64,000 bases of DNA from CAMCXT01 sp040403315 (GTDB taxonomy: Bacteria > Bacteroidota > Bacteroidia > M30B66): assembly GCA_040403315.1 (NCBI GenBank), contig JBBAKX010000002.1, positions 434,001-498,000 on the forward strand, given 5' to 3'. How positions within the stretch are numbered: position 1 is the stretch's first letter; each line of letters opens with the position of its first letter. Made by a program: the position numbers and the translations under genes. The notes beneath the pieces were generated by a model, which was given only the letters and a program-made list of their open reading frames with translations, was not told the origin of the DNA and ran no database searches. Positions 44,191 through 53,748 of the stretch are shown in pieces.

Positions 44191-44805
44191 ATGCACGTCG
44201 CGATTGCCGGAAATATCGGTTCAGGAAAAACTACTCTCACTTCGCTCCTCGCGAAGCATTATAATTGGGTTCCGCACTTTGAAGATGCTGATGATAATCC
44301 GTATCTAAATGATTTCTACGAGGACATGCAACGTTGGTCGTTCAACTTGCAGATTTACTTCTTGAATAATCGTTTCAATCAGGTAAACGAGATTCACAAA
44401 AGCGGCAAAAAGGTGATTCAAGATAGAACCATCTATGAAGACGCTTACATCTTTGCGCCCAATCTGCATTCGATGGGGCTCATGACCACGCGCGACTTTG
44501 AAAACTACTTCACGCTTTTCAACCTCATGTCGAGCTTTATCGCTCCGCCTGATTTATTGATTTACCTCCGAGCTTCTGTACCTACTTTGGTTAGTCAAAT
44601 CCAAAAGCGCGGTCGCGACTATGAAAACTCAATTCGTCTCGATTATTTGCGCCGACTGAACGAACGTTACGAAGCATGGATTTCTAACTACAGCCACGGC
44701 AAGTTATTGATCATCGATGTGGATGAAAACAAATTCTCCGAAAACCCTGAGCATCTCGGAGAAATCATCATGAAAATTGATGCTGAAATCAACGGCTTGT
44801 TCTAA
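44191..44805 (+). CDS. Deoxynucleoside kinase (dGuo/dAdo/dCyd type)
   Basis: This 204-residue kinase has a P-loop GNIGSGKTT (7-15), a QDRTIYED motif (the DRS-type substrate site) and a LIYLRAS segment, followed by a lid region with RGRDYE. It phosphorylates deoxynucleosides for salvage. Bacteroidota often carry a pair of these enzymes. The exact base preference cannot be settled. The gene stands alone before two palindromic repeats and a shared terminator. Confidence 0.9.
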   Translation: MHVAIAGNIGSGKTTLTSLLAKHYNWVPHFEDADDNPYLNDFYEDMQRWSFNLQIYFLNNRFNQVNEIHKSGKKVIQDRTIYEDAYIFAPNLHSMGLMTTRDFENYFTLFNLMSSFIAPPDLLIYLRASVPTLVSQIQKRGRDYENSIRLDYLRRLNERYEAWISNYSHGKLLIIDVDENKFSENPEHLGEIIMKIDAEINGLF

Positions 44806-44828
44806 TAGAACAGGATTTATCCAAGCCC

Positions 44829-44859
44829 CCCAGCAACCATGGACTTCAGTCCATGGATA
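44829..44859 (+). repeat. REP-like palindromic repeat, copy 1
   Basis: The 20-bp core CCATGGACTTCAGTCCATGG (44837-44856) is a 9-bp perfect stem with a 2-nt centre. It is preceded by CCCAGCAA and followed by ATA. The same 31 bp recurs 48 bp later. Such GGACTTCAGTCC-type palindromes resemble REP elements that transposase-like RAYT proteins spread. Confidence 0.8.
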
Positions 44860-44876
44860 TTACAGCAGAAAGATCT

Positions 44877-44907
44877 CCCAGCAACCATGGACTTCAGTCC
44901 ATGGATA
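44877..44907 (+). repeat. REP-like palindromic repeat, copy 2
   Basis: Identical to copy 1 over all 31 bases, including the 20-bp palindromic core at 44885-44904. The spacer between the copies contains AGCAGAAAGATCT. No transposase is nearby. Confidence 0.8.
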
Positions 44908-44913
44908 AAAGCA

Positions 44914-44947
44914 AAAGCCCCGAAACATCTAGATATTTCGGGGCTTT
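44914..44947. terminator. Bidirectional terminator between dNK and pdhC
   Basis: A 12-bp stem, AAAGCCCCGAAA (44914-44925) with TTTCGGGGCTTT (44936-44947), lies between two convergent genes; both arms carry a short A/T run, so it can stop transcription from both sides. Confidence 0.9.
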
Positions 44948-44965
44948 CTATTTCCTTTCTGTTGA

Positions 44966-46210
44966 TTAAACCAGCATCATCACTGGATTTTCCAAATATG
45001 ATTTTAAGGTTTTAAGGAATTCAGAACCTGCAACCCCGTCCACAATGCGGTGATCGCAGCTTAAGGTTACCTTCATTAGATTTCCTGGCACTACTGCTCC
45101 ATTCTTCACAACAGGTTTCTGCTGGATGCTTCCAACAGCCAAAATGCATGCATCTGGAGGGTTGATAATGGCAGTAAACTGATCAATATCGAACATACCC
45201 AAATTGCTGATTGTAAAAGTATTTCCTTCCCAATCGGCAGGCTGAAGTTTTTTAGTTTTGGCCCTTCCAGCGTAATCTTTCACTTCAGCAGAAATTTGAT
45301 GTAGGCCTTTCTGATCTGCAAAACGAACCACAGGAACCAACAAACCGTCTTCTACTGAAATTGCAACCCCGATATGAACGTGATGGTTGGTGCGGATTTT
45401 ATCGCCCAACCAAGAAGAGTTGATCACTGGGTGTTTGCGCAAAGCCATTGCACAAGCTTTAACCACAAAATCATTGTAAGATATCTTCACTTCACCGCTT
45501 GCGTTGATAGCTGTTCTAGAAGCAATGGCATTGTCCATGTCGATTTCTATCGTTAAATAGAAATGTGGAGCAGTGAATTTACTTTCAGCCAATCGACGAG
45601 CAATCACCTTGCGCATTTGGGTGGTTGCAACCTCTGTAAATTGCTCTGTTCCAGCAGGAACGAAAACAGGTGCAGCTGATGTTTTGGTTGAACTTGAAGC
45701 AGGTGTGAAGTTTTCTATGTCGCGTTTTACGATGCGTCCACCGTCGCCCGAACCACTTACTTGACTCAAATCGATGCCTTTATCAGAGGCGATCTTTTTT
45801 GCCAACGGAGATGCTTTGGTTCTTGCATCATCAATTGCTGAGGACACTGGAGCCGAGCTAATAACTGGGGCGCTAACGGGCGCTGATGTTGGCTCTGCGT
45901 GAGGTGTAATAGACTCAACCACAGGTGCGGTTCCTGCTGAAGCTCCATCAAGCAATGCTTTAAAGTCTTCTCCCTCTTTACCAAGAATAGCGAGCACAGA
46001 ATCTACCGGAGCTCCTTTGCCTTCTTCAACACCAATATATAATAGAAAGCCGTCTTGAAAAGAATCAAAGTCCATTGTTGCTTTATCGGTTTCGATTTCA
46101 GCAAGCAGTTCACCTGATTTAACTTTATCACCAACTTTTTTGTGCCACTTAGATACCACACCTTCAGTCATGGTATCACTCAGTTTGGGCATTTTTACAA
46201 TTTCAGCCAT
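44966..46210 (-). CDS. pdhC: Pyruvate dehydrogenase E2 component (dihydrolipoamide acetyltransferase)
   Basis: This 414-residue protein has one lipoyl domain (1-80) with the lipoylated Lys43 in ETDKATMDF, an Ala/Pro-rich linker, an E1/E3-binding domain (~133-168, ASPLAKKIASDKGIDL and GGRIVKRDIENF) and the catalytic domain. The catalytic site is SCDHRIVDG, with His387 and Asp391. It transfers acetyl groups to CoA in the pyruvate dehydrogenase complex. A single lipoyl domain and this length are typical of Bacteroidota. It is 27 nt after pdhA. The E1-beta gene is not in the window. Confidence 0.95.
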   Translation of the reverse strand: MAEIVKMPKLSDTMTEGVVSKWHKKVGDKVKSGELLAEIETDKATMDFDSFQDGFLLYIGVEEGKGAPVDSVLAILGKEGEDFKALLDGASAGTAPVVESITPHAEPTSAPVSAPVISSAPVSSAIDDARTKASPLAKKIASDKGIDLSQVSGSGDGGRIVKRDIENFTPASSSTKTSAAPVFVPAGTEQFTEVATTQMRKVIARRLAESKFTAPHFYLTIEIDMDNAIASRTAINASGEVKISYNDFVVKACAMALRKHPVINSSWLGDKIRTNHHVHIGVAISVEDGLLVPVVRFADQKGLHQISAEVKDYAGRAKTKKLQPADWEGNTFTISNLGMFDIDQFTAIINPPDACILAVGSIQQKPVVKNGAVVPGNLMKVTLSCDHRIVDGVAGSEFLKTLKSYLENPVMMLV

Positions 46211-46237
46211 TTTGAATTTTATGCGGTCTGGTGTGAA

Positions 46238-47233
46238 TTATTCGATAATGTAAGGGTAGTCGTCCTGAACATAAACATCTTTGTAAAGTTCAGAAGCATC
46301 TGGATATGGAGATTCTTCAGCAAAACGAACAGATTCTTCAACGATCGCTTTAATTTTTTCGTCGATCGCTTCGATTTCTGCATCATTGATCCACTTATTC
46401 TTTTTCAAGGTATCGAGAACCTGCTCAATTGGATCTTGTTTTTTATAATCTTCTACTTCTTCCTTTGTGCGGTATTTACCAGGGTCAGACATCGAATGCC
46501 CACGGAAACGGTAGGTTTTAATCTCGAGCAATACTGGACCATCTCCGCCTCTGGCGTGCTTCACAGCCCATTCGGTTGCATCATGAACGTCTTCAACACT
46601 CATTCCGTTTACCGCTTTACTAGGCATTTCGTACGAAAGACCAATTTTATATAATTCTTTAACATTGGTTGTACGCTCTACGGATGTACCCATCGCGTAA
46701 TTGTTATTCTCAATGATAAAGATCACAGGCAATTTCCAAAGCATCGCCATATTGAAAGCTTCGTGAAGCGCTCCTTGACGAACGGCACCATCCCCCATGT
46801 AGCAGAGGGTAACACGATCGCTACCGTTGTATTTATCAGCGAATGCAATTCCAGCACCAAGTGGAATTTGACCACCTACAATACCATGACCACCAAAAAA
46901 ACGATGTTCTGCAGAAAACATGTGCATCGAACCACCTTTACCTTTAGAGCAACCTGTTATTTTGGCCATAAGTTCGGCCATGATTGCATTTGGATGAACA
47001 CCCTTCGCAATTGGATGAACGTGATCGCGGTAAGCTGAGATCATATTGTCGTCGGGACGAATAACACTGACTGCACCAGCAACTACTGCCTCCTGCCCAA
47101 TATAGAGGTGACAAAAACCTCTGATTCTTTGTTGAATATAAAGCTGACTGGCTTTTTCTTCGAATCTGCGCCACAGCAACATTTCTTCGTACCACTTCAG
47201 GTATTGTTCTTTTGAAAATCGGGCTTTAGCCAT
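46238..47233 (-). CDS. pdhA: Pyruvate dehydrogenase E1 component, alpha subunit
   Basis: This 331-residue protein, starting at the ATG at 47233 (upstream in-frame residues look non-coding), has the thiamine-diphosphate motif GDGAVRQGALHEAFNMA ending in ENNNYAMGT. Other family marks are RGFCHLYIGQEAV, GGHGIVGGQ and RFRGHSMSDP. With E1-beta it decarboxylates pyruvate and passes acetyl to E2. It is the first of a pdhA-pdhC pair. The -7-like element at 47257-47264 precedes it. Confidence 0.95.
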   Translation of the reverse strand: MAKARFSKEQYLKWYEEMLLWRRFEEKASQLYIQQRIRGFCHLYIGQEAVVAGAVSVIRPDDNMISAYRDHVHPIAKGVHPNAIMAELMAKITGCSKGKGGSMHMFSAEHRFFGGHGIVGGQIPLGAGIAFADKYNGSDRVTLCYMGDGAVRQGALHEAFNMAMLWKLPVIFIIENNNYAMGTSVERTTNVKELYKIGLSYEMPSKAVNGMSVEDVHDATEWAVKHARGGDGPVLLEIKTYRFRGHSMSDPGKYRTKEEVEDYKKQDPIEQVLDTLKKNKWINDAEIEAIDEKIKAIVEESVRFAEESPYPDASELYKDVYVQDDYPYIIE

Positions 47234-47256
47234 TCTTAATCTTTTTTGAAGGTGCG

Positions 47257-47264
47257 CAAATTTA
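47257..47264 (-). promoter_or_regulatory. Bacteroidota-type -7 element for pdhA
   Basis: On the minus strand TAAATTTG matches TAnnTTTG and lies 23 nt before the pdhA ATG. The -33 element is not clear at the right distance. Confidence 0.5.
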
Positions 47265-47309
47265 TTACAAAACAGCAAACATCGAAATTGATTGCAATTA
47301 TTTTAGTGA

Positions 47310-47798
47310 TTAGCGTTTTAAATTATCGGCTTCGAAGGCAACTGGCAGAATATTTATCAAACCGTTAACCGCATGAACCTTGCCCGTTGCTGAAGACATA
47401 AGGATACGCATAGGATGTTTCCCAATTCTTTCGTATTCCGACATCACTTGTCTACAAGATCCACATGGGTAAACAGGTTGATCTACCTCGAAATCTTCCG
47501 ATTTGGCAAAAATAGCAAGTGTAACAATATGTTTTCCAGGATGATTAGCTCCCGCCCAAAACATGGCAGTTCTTTCGGCACACAAGCCCGACGGATAGGC
47601 CACATTTTCTTGATTACTACCAGTAACTACTGTTCCATCATTCAGCAATAAGGCCGAACCAACTGAGAATCCAGAATAAGGTGCATAAGCATTTTTAGCA
47701 GCTTCAATAGCGGCTTCAATGAGCTTCTGTTCCTCTAAATCCAATTCATGATAATGGTTGTACTCTTCTACTTCTGAGGTAAATTTCAAAACTTGCAT
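47310..47798 (-). CDS. cdd: Cytidine deaminase
   Basis: This 162-residue enzyme has the zinc-site pattern CAE (Cys73, Glu75) and PCGSC (Cys112, Cys115), plus YAPYSGFSVGSALL. It converts cytidine and deoxycytidine to uridine forms in salvage. It lies 36 nt behind ispF and 76 nt before pdhA on the same strand. Residues are intact and the length is normal. Confidence 0.95.
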   Translation of the reverse strand: MQVLKFTSEVEEYNHYHELDLEEQKLIEAAIEAAKNAYAPYSGFSVGSALLLNDGTVVTGSNQENVAYPSGLCAERTAMFWAGANHPGKHIVTLAIFAKSEDFEVDQPVYPCGSCRQVMSEYERIGKHPMRILMSSATGKVHAVNGLINILPVAFEADNLKR

Positions 47799-47834
47799 CT
47801 GGGTAAAGATACAAATGAGCGCCTGAGAAACAAG

Positions 47835-48314
47835 TTAACGGAAAATGAGGCAGGTTGCAAATGCTAAAACCCCCTCTTCTCTTCCAACATAACCCATTTT
47901 TTCGTTGGTGGTTGCTTTAATCGATACCAAGTCGGGCGTAATATCCATCAACGCAGCCATCGTTTCTTGCATTTTCTCGATATGTGGTTTGATTTTGGGC
48001 TGTTCCAATATGAGTGTGGAATCTACGTTGCCGATTTTCCAACCTTGCTGGTGCAAAAGATCAGTTACTCTCCGAAGGAGTATCTTAGAATCAATACCCT
48101 TAAATTCTGCTGAAGTATCTGGAAAGTGTTTCCCGATATCACCCAAATTGGCGGCACCTAAGATGGCATCACAAATAGCGTGAATCAAAACATCTGCATC
48201 AGAATGACCAAAAGGACCTTTCGAATGCTCAATTTGAACACCGCCAAGAATCATCGGTCTACCTTCAACCAATTGGTGTACATCTACACCTTGACCAATC
48301 CTAAATGGAATCAT
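47835..48314 (-). CDS. ispF: 2-C-methyl-D-erythritol 2,4-cyclodiphosphate synthase
   Basis: This 159-residue enzyme of the MEP isoprenoid pathway has the metal motif DVH (Asp11, His13) and the GHSDADVLIHAICDAILGAA signature. It makes the cyclic diphosphate from CDP-ME2P. The start overlaps the porV stop (TAATG on the minus strand), so translation is coupled to a T9SS gene. This is an arrangement also seen in other Flavobacteriia. The length is normal. Confidence 0.96.
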   Translation of the reverse strand: MIPFRIGQGVDVHQLVEGRPMILGGVQIEHSKGPFGHSDADVLIHAICDAILGAANLGDIGKHFPDTSAEFKGIDSKILLRRVTDLLHQQGWKIGNVDSTLILEQPKIKPHIEKMQETMAALMDITPDLVSIKATTNEKMGYVGREEGVLAFATCLIFR

Positions 48315-49540
48315 TAATCCTTACTCTGATTCTGGAATGCACCAAAGTCGAACTGCAAAGTGAAACGCAAGGTGTTTTCTAATGGATTTCGCTGTTGTGT
48401 AGGAATTAGGTATGCCAAGTCAAGTGTAAACACGTTGAATTTTACACCTGCACCCAAGGTGAAATAACGGCGATTTCCTTTGGTTGGGTGCTCGTGGAAA
48501 TACCCAGTTCTGATGGCGAAAAGGTTGTTGTACATGTACTCGATACCTCCACAAAGATTGATTTCCCGGAATTCTTCTTTAAGAACATTGCGGGTTCCAT
48601 CTGGATTCAAAACTCCAGGCGCATCAGAAAAAGACTGAAGTAGTCCTGCAACGATTCCCACATTGTTTTCTTTACCTGCGATAACTTCACCATTGTTATT
48701 GGCGTCACGAACTGGAGGCGTTGGTACCAATAACTTATTCATATCAAACAAGAAAGTGAAAGCATTGTAATCGTCAACCTTCATTTTCAAGCTGTTGCTA
48801 ATTCGAAGATTCATCGGAATGAAGTCCCTGTCGGCAGATTTTGTGTAGGAAATTTTTGCTCCAATGTTTGAGAATGATGCACCAAAAGCATATGTTGATT
48901 TTTTACCACCAAGCTTAATGTCGTCGTTTACATAGTAAGTCGAAATATCTGCCGCTACAGATGTTCCTGGAAACGATGGCGTACCCTGAACATCAATACC
49001 TCCAGTAAGATTTGAGTAAATAAAGCGCAGCGCTAAACCACCACTCCAACGATCGCTGAATCGACGGGCATAGGCAAAGTCTACTGCAAATTCATTTGGA
49101 TTAAATTGTCCAGTAGTATTTCCAAGGATATCGGTAAAAACAATATTTCCGAGAGAGAAATAACGCAATGAACCACCAATGGTTTGGCGTTTTTTCAATT
49201 GCTTGTACCAAGAAATATAGCCTAAATTAATGTCTGGCACCAATTGGCGCAACCAAGGAATGTAAGACAATGAAACACCCGATTTTCCTTCGATGTTTGC
49301 CAATTTTGCGGCATTCCAATGGATTGAATTAGCATCTGAAGAAAGTGAACCTCCAGCATCTCCTAATGCCCCAGCGCGCGCATCTGGAGAAATCATAAGC
49401 AGCGGCACAGCTGTAGTAATAGTGTTGATAGTTCCGTCAAGTTCATCAACTGTGATCTGACTTTTAGCCTCCTGTGCTACAAGTCCAATGATTGCAGCTA
49501 CTAATGAAAGTTGTTTCAGACTGTTTATTTTGATCATCAT
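48314..49540 (-). CDS. porV: T9SS outer-membrane protein PorV
   Basis: This 408-residue outer-membrane barrel of the FadL-like family has a signal peptide (ending EAKSQ) and the PorV mark PLLMISPDARAGALGDAGGS. Later strands include SIHWNAAKLA and FSLGNIVFTDI. PorV binds cargo sorting domains after secretion and passes them to PorU in the attachment complex. It lies after porU on the same strand, 110 nt behind its stop, with its own promoter-like element and a 15-bp inverted repeat. It overlaps ispF by 1 nt. Confidence 0.95.
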   Translation of the reverse strand: MMIKINSLKQLSLVAAIIGLVAQEAKSQITVDELDGTINTITTAVPLLMISPDARAGALGDAGGSLSSDANSIHWNAAKLANIEGKSGVSLSYIPWLRQLVPDINLGYISWYKQLKKRQTIGGSLRYFSLGNIVFTDILGNTTGQFNPNEFAVDFAYARRFSDRWSGGLALRFIYSNLTGGIDVQGTPSFPGTSVAADISTYYVNDDIKLGGKKSTYAFGASFSNIGAKISYTKSADRDFIPMNLRISNSLKMKVDDYNAFTFLFDMNKLLVPTPPVRDANNNGEVIAGKENNVGIVAGLLQSFSDAPGVLNPDGTRNVLKEEFREINLCGGIEYMYNNLFAIRTGYFHEHPTKGNRRYFTLGAGVKFNVFTLDLAYLIPTQQRNPLENTLRFTLQFDFGAFQNQSKD

Positions 49541-49561
49541 AATTTAATGGAAATCAGGTGG

Positions 49562-49598
49562 CAAATATAATGTTTCATCATTACCGTAACCTTTACGG
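49562..49598 (-). promoter_or_regulatory. Promoter and operator-like inverted repeat upstream of porV
   Basis: On the minus strand TATATTTG (49562-49569) matches the -7 consensus, 21 nt before the ATG. About 14 nt further upstream is a 15-bp inverted repeat, CCGTAA (49584-49589) with TTACGG (49593-49598), near the expected -33 region. This gives porV a possible promoter of its own and a regulator site. Confidence 0.55.
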
Positions 49599-49650
49599 CA
49601 ATTTTTGAAAGGCAGTTTCTTTAAATTATTCTAAAAAATCACATCATAGT

Positions 49651-52600
49651 TTAGTTCAAGATAACCAACTTCTCAATCTTTTCCGCAGATTTTCCTTCGG
49701 GTGTTACAACTTTCAATTTATACAAATAAACGCCACGACCAATTTTATCCCCATAGTCATCTTGTCCATTCCAAACGATTGGATCGGAGCGAAAACCATT
49801 GGTGGTAAATTTATCACGTAATGTTTTTACAATCTTACCAGAAATAGTAAAAATCTGAATTTCAACATCAACAGAGATACCTGGCTGATTGTATTCGAAG
49901 AAAAACTGGGTATTGGTGCTAAACGGATTTGGATAATTAAGCACATGGTCTAAAGCCAATTCTTCGTTTTTCACCACCACAAAATCGATGCTCGCTGATG
50001 TAGAATTGTTCGCTACGTCCCAAACTTTCAACGTTAAGGTGTGTGGACCTTCCTCTAAATCTCTAAATGGGTATCGGATTTTACCTTTTCTAAAATTGTC
50101 TAATTCAGATTCATAAAAATCATTCAATATATATGGATTGCTGGTGTTGCCATCCAGAACCGCAGTTATATCATGCCCAATGCCTGTTCCAACAGTATTA
50201 ATACCAATATCATCTTGAATGAATGCTAACATATCGGGGTTTTCATCTGTGATACCTCCACTAACAAACTGCTCATTGTTCATGTGCAATCTAACCAATG
50301 GACCGGTATCGTCGGTAAATGGATTCTCACTAAATCCACCTACTATAATATTTGTAAGCGCTCCGTGTGCATCAATCAAAGAGTTGTTTTTTCTCGCGTA
50401 GTAAGAAATTTTACCATAGCCATAAGCCAAGTTAATGTCTTTCGGTACCACGAAGCTGAAGGTAAACTGGCCATTAACTACCGATACTGGACCTTTGAAA
50501 ATTACATTTTCTTGGGTGGAGAAATTCAATATTGGCGATGCTAGATAGTCATTCCCTAAAGTTGATCGGTTGGATGCTTTGTCATAAATGGTAGGCGTTA
50601 CAATTCCATTGAAATCTGCTGCAGGGTTTACGCCATCTACAGAAACAAACCCACTGATGGTTATGTATTCAAGGGCAGAAAGTGTATCGGGAAATTGGCT
50701 TGTATTTTTTCCGTTCACCACCGAAGTAAATACCTTGTGCTGAGGATAAGCCAATCGAAGTGCAGGGTCACCAAGTAAGGTGAAACTTCTATTGTTAAAA
50801 GATGAACCTGTTTTATTTTTTCCGTTTCGAAGCACATCACCAAGGGTTTGAAACTGGCCATTTTGAAGTGTCAGCAAGGTGTCCATCACGTTTTTATTCA
50901 AAGCTTGGTTGGATGTAGAAAAGGTTAATCGAACCGTTGTGAACAAAGCGATTCCACCACCTAACGGATTCAGGATTACATGCTCTCCGGCAGAAGTAAA
51001 GTCTGGATCATCGAATCTACTGAATTCGCAGGTTGCAGTTAGGAAAATCGGCAGGTTATCGTAGTTCTCCCACTCTAAAATCTCTTCAATTGTAATAATT
51101 CTTTCGAGTGCAAGACCTTCTTCTCCACCATGACCAGCATAGTTAATCATGAGTGCCCCTTGCTCAACACGGTTGGCGATTTCGTTGTTTACCTGCGGAT
51201 AAGTTTGCCCACCGGTGCCTGTTTCCTGAGGATATGCATCGAGATAAATTTTATCAATACTATATTCAGGATGGTTTTGGGCAATAATGTTTGAAACCAA
51301 TTCGGCTTGTTCAACATGGTCGCCTCCGTCTTCATCATCAGCAATGAAACAGAGTACATTTCTCCAATCGCCCATCGCTTCTTGACTGGATGCATAGTGA
51401 ATGATTTTATTAACCAACAGTGTAGCTTCTGCATCATTTGAAGCTGGAAGTCGCCCAACGCCAATATCAAGAGATCCCGCGCCTGCAGATTGTATCGATG
51501 TACCTTCGGTAGGATCCAATAACGCATAAAAATCGTCGGAAGCATAAGAACCAATAGGATTCAATGATTCATTCGACTCGTAGGTAGGCAACAAAGTGGT
51601 TCCTCCTAAATTGATCTGTTTCGGGCGATAGGTTCCGTCTCCAAGTAAAATAAGATGTTTAGGCATCTCATCTGGATTGGTTCCAGCTCGGTTGTAGAAC
51701 ATTTTAACAAAATTTCTGATGCCTGCAATGTCTTGCTTGCCCGAAGAAAATTCGTTGTAGATTTTTTTATCTTCTGCAACTACCACTGAATATCCGTCAA
51801 AATCGCGGTGGTGTTGCGCCAATGTATTTGCCTGGTTTAATAAGGCTGCAGACGCAACAATGATTACGTCTGGATTTGCTAATCCATGAAGGTTTTGGTT
51901 TGACACAACGCCTGCAGAAATAGGACTTGGAAAAGATGATGCATTGTAATCAACAGCAATAAATTCTCTCAAGGAATCGGCAGTTTGCTTGAATTGTAAT
52001 GTTGAGCCATTCAAGCTTGTACTTTGAAGCTTAGCATCGTATAGATTAGTTACCTCCCAAATTTTGGTTGAAGCGCTGGCATTTGTAACTAAATATTCAA
52101 CTACTTGACCAATTCCAACAAGCTGTTGATTTCTAAATCGTGTTGAAGCTCCAGTTAAAGCAAGGTTTCTTTGCACATTAACGTCAAGGTAATCTATCCA
52201 TCCAATATTGCTGTTGGCTGGTTTGGTTACGTTTACGTTGAAGGATGGATTGTTACCTGTGAAAGTGAAAACGGTTTCATTCTCTCTGGCATAAGTTGAT
52301 AGATAATCCAAATTCGATAGGCTATTTATGGGCTGGGTATAGGTTTGACCAGCAATGCTAACACTGTAATTGGTTGCAGACAAACCTCTCGCAAGCAGAT
52401 TACTCACCAATTTGTGTGGGCCTGAAGTAAGATTGGTAAAATTAAATTGGAAAGCATGAGAGTTTACTACCTCCATGCGGTTTCCAACGAATTTACGACC
52501 TGAAATAAGAAGATTTTCCTCCTCATTTTCAATAAAATCGTAATCGTTAAAGGTAGTTGCGGTTGCGCTCGCTGATAGATCTGATTCTGCTTGGGTTAAC

Positions 52601-53478
52601 AATCGTTTGCCAGGTCCTAAATCGGCAGTAATAAAATACCAAGAAGTGTCGGCATAAAGATTCTTGGTGTGCTTAAAAACTTCTTTGGTGGAGTCATACT
52701 TCCAAGTAACAGGACCTTGCGCGTAGAACAAAATGAAGTCGCTGTCGTCAAAACTTCCATCACTTTCACCAGAAACATACACAGCGTTTTCAGCTAGATC
52801 GTCGGGATAATAAACATTGTTTTTTTCAGGAAGCATCGCACCACCGTTGCCATAAACGCGAAGGTTTAGGGGATTGATTGATGCACTCATTCCCATTGCA
52901 ACAAGCTGTGATTTTCTAATCGAGTAAACGCCACTTGAAGTTACACCTACTTTATACCAATTGCCATTGTTAAGAACCGATTCGGTGGTTGTAGAACGAG
53001 GATTGAATTTTGCCGAATTACTTGGTGCAAGGGTAACTTGCAATTCGAAAGAAACCAGCTTTTCTATTGAAGATCCGACTTTTCTGAAGGGTAAAATGCG
53101 GTAAGTAAGTTGTGGCTTCTTGCGCTCATATATAATATGTGCTTCTAAACTTGGATTTTGTGGTACATCTACCTTCTGCAACAACACGGCTTCTTCGTTG
53201 GTAACAGGTTGAAAAACCGTATTGACTAGCTGAAATTGCTGCACAGTTCCATCAAATTTTGATGGTATCACTTCGGTTAACCAAGGCATATTGATGGGCT
53301 CTTCGAGATAAGATGCCCCTTCGAACCAAAGCATTTTGAGCTTATCGTACTTCGAAATTTTAATTTCTTGTGGGTTTCCCCATTTAATCGACTTCTGAAT
53401 CTTAACTACTTGTGCTTGAAGAGAAACACCTACTGTAGATAAAATTAGAAATTGCAGAAAAAAAACAATCCTTACCAT
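49651..53478 (-). CDS. porU: T9SS sortase PorU (gingipain-like C25 cysteine protease)
   Basis: This 1275-residue protein has a signal peptide (ending SLQAQ), an N-terminal beta-rich pro/binding region and a C25 peptidase domain at ~540-900. The catalytic His783 lies in GHGGEEG and Cys817 in TATCEF, 34 residues apart, as in gingipains. The C-terminal ~95 residues are a FlgD/sorting-domain-like fold (NYPNPFSTNT, NGFRSDPIVWNGQDDYG). PorU removes T9SS sorting domains from cargo and attaches anionic lipopolysaccharide where present. It is first in a minus-strand run with porV, ispF, cdd and pdhAC. It is complete. Confidence 0.95.
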   Translation of the reverse strand: MVRIVFFLQFLILSTVGVSLQAQVVKIQKSIKWGNPQEIKISKYDKLKMLWFEGASYLEEPINMPWLTEVIPSKFDGTVQQFQLVNTVFQPVTNEEAVLLQKVDVPQNPSLEAHIIYERKKPQLTYRILPFRKVGSSIEKLVSFELQVTLAPSNSAKFNPRSTTTESVLNNGNWYKVGVTSSGVYSIRKSQLVAMGMSASINPLNLRVYGNGGAMLPEKNNVYYPDDLAENAVYVSGESDGSFDDSDFILFYAQGPVTWKYDSTKEVFKHTKNLYADTSWYFITADLGPGKRLLTQAESDLSASATATTFNDYDFIENEEENLLISGRKFVGNRMEVVNSHAFQFNFTNLTSGPHKLVSNLLARGLSATNYSVSIAGQTYTQPINSLSNLDYLSTYARENETVFTFTGNNPSFNVNVTKPANSNIGWIDYLDVNVQRNLALTGASTRFRNQQLVGIGQVVEYLVTNASASTKIWEVTNLYDAKLQSTSLNGSTLQFKQTADSLREFIAVDYNASSFPSPISAGVVSNQNLHGLANPDVIIVASAALLNQANTLAQHHRDFDGYSVVVAEDKKIYNEFSSGKQDIAGIRNFVKMFYNRAGTNPDEMPKHLILLGDGTYRPKQINLGGTTLLPTYESNESLNPIGSYASDDFYALLDPTEGTSIQSAGAGSLDIGVGRLPASNDAEATLLVNKIIHYASSQEAMGDWRNVLCFIADDEDGGDHVEQAELVSNIIAQNHPEYSIDKIYLDAYPQETGTGGQTYPQVNNEIANRVEQGALMINYAGHGGEEGLALERIITIEEILEWENYDNLPIFLTATCEFSRFDDPDFTSAGEHVILNPLGGGIALFTTVRLTFSTSNQALNKNVMDTLLTLQNGQFQTLGDVLRNGKNKTGSSFNNRSFTLLGDPALRLAYPQHKVFTSVVNGKNTSQFPDTLSALEYITISGFVSVDGVNPAADFNGIVTPTIYDKASNRSTLGNDYLASPILNFSTQENVIFKGPVSVVNGQFTFSFVVPKDINLAYGYGKISYYARKNNSLIDAHGALTNIIVGGFSENPFTDDTGPLVRLHMNNEQFVSGGITDENPDMLAFIQDDIGINTVGTGIGHDITAVLDGNTSNPYILNDFYESELDNFRKGKIRYPFRDLEEGPHTLTLKVWDVANNSTSASIDFVVVKNEELALDHVLNYPNPFSTNTQFFFEYNQPGISVDVEIQIFTISGKIVKTLRDKFTTNGFRSDPIVWNGQDDYGDKIGRGVYLYKLKVVTPEGKSAEKIEKLVILN

Positions 53479-53630
53479 TAGTTGAAATTGGAGGTTAAAG
53501 ATAAAACGTATTGCGCAATGCCGATGTTTAGAATCGGGTTAAAAACAAACTTTAAAGAAAAAAAGTAAAATTGTTCCTTCGATATACGTTATTTATTATG
53601 ATTACCGTTATGGAAAGGTGAAAATTATTT

Positions 53631-53638
53631 TACATTTG
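53631..53638 (+). promoter_or_regulatory. Bacteroidota-type -7 element upstream of porP-like gene
   Basis: TACATTTG matches TAnnTTTG. It lies in the 270-nt region between the divergent porU and porP-like genes, about 110 nt before the ATG at 53749. A TTTG at -33 is not clear. The remaining part of 53479-53748 shows no other element I can support. Confidence 0.5.
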
Positions 53639-53748
53639 CTCACGAGGCAAAAAACGATGATGATCTTACATTATTGTCATCAAAACATTTTTTTCCAAGT
53701 GAAACACTGAATTTGTTGGAAGCGTTAAATTGTATTAAATTCGTGTCG

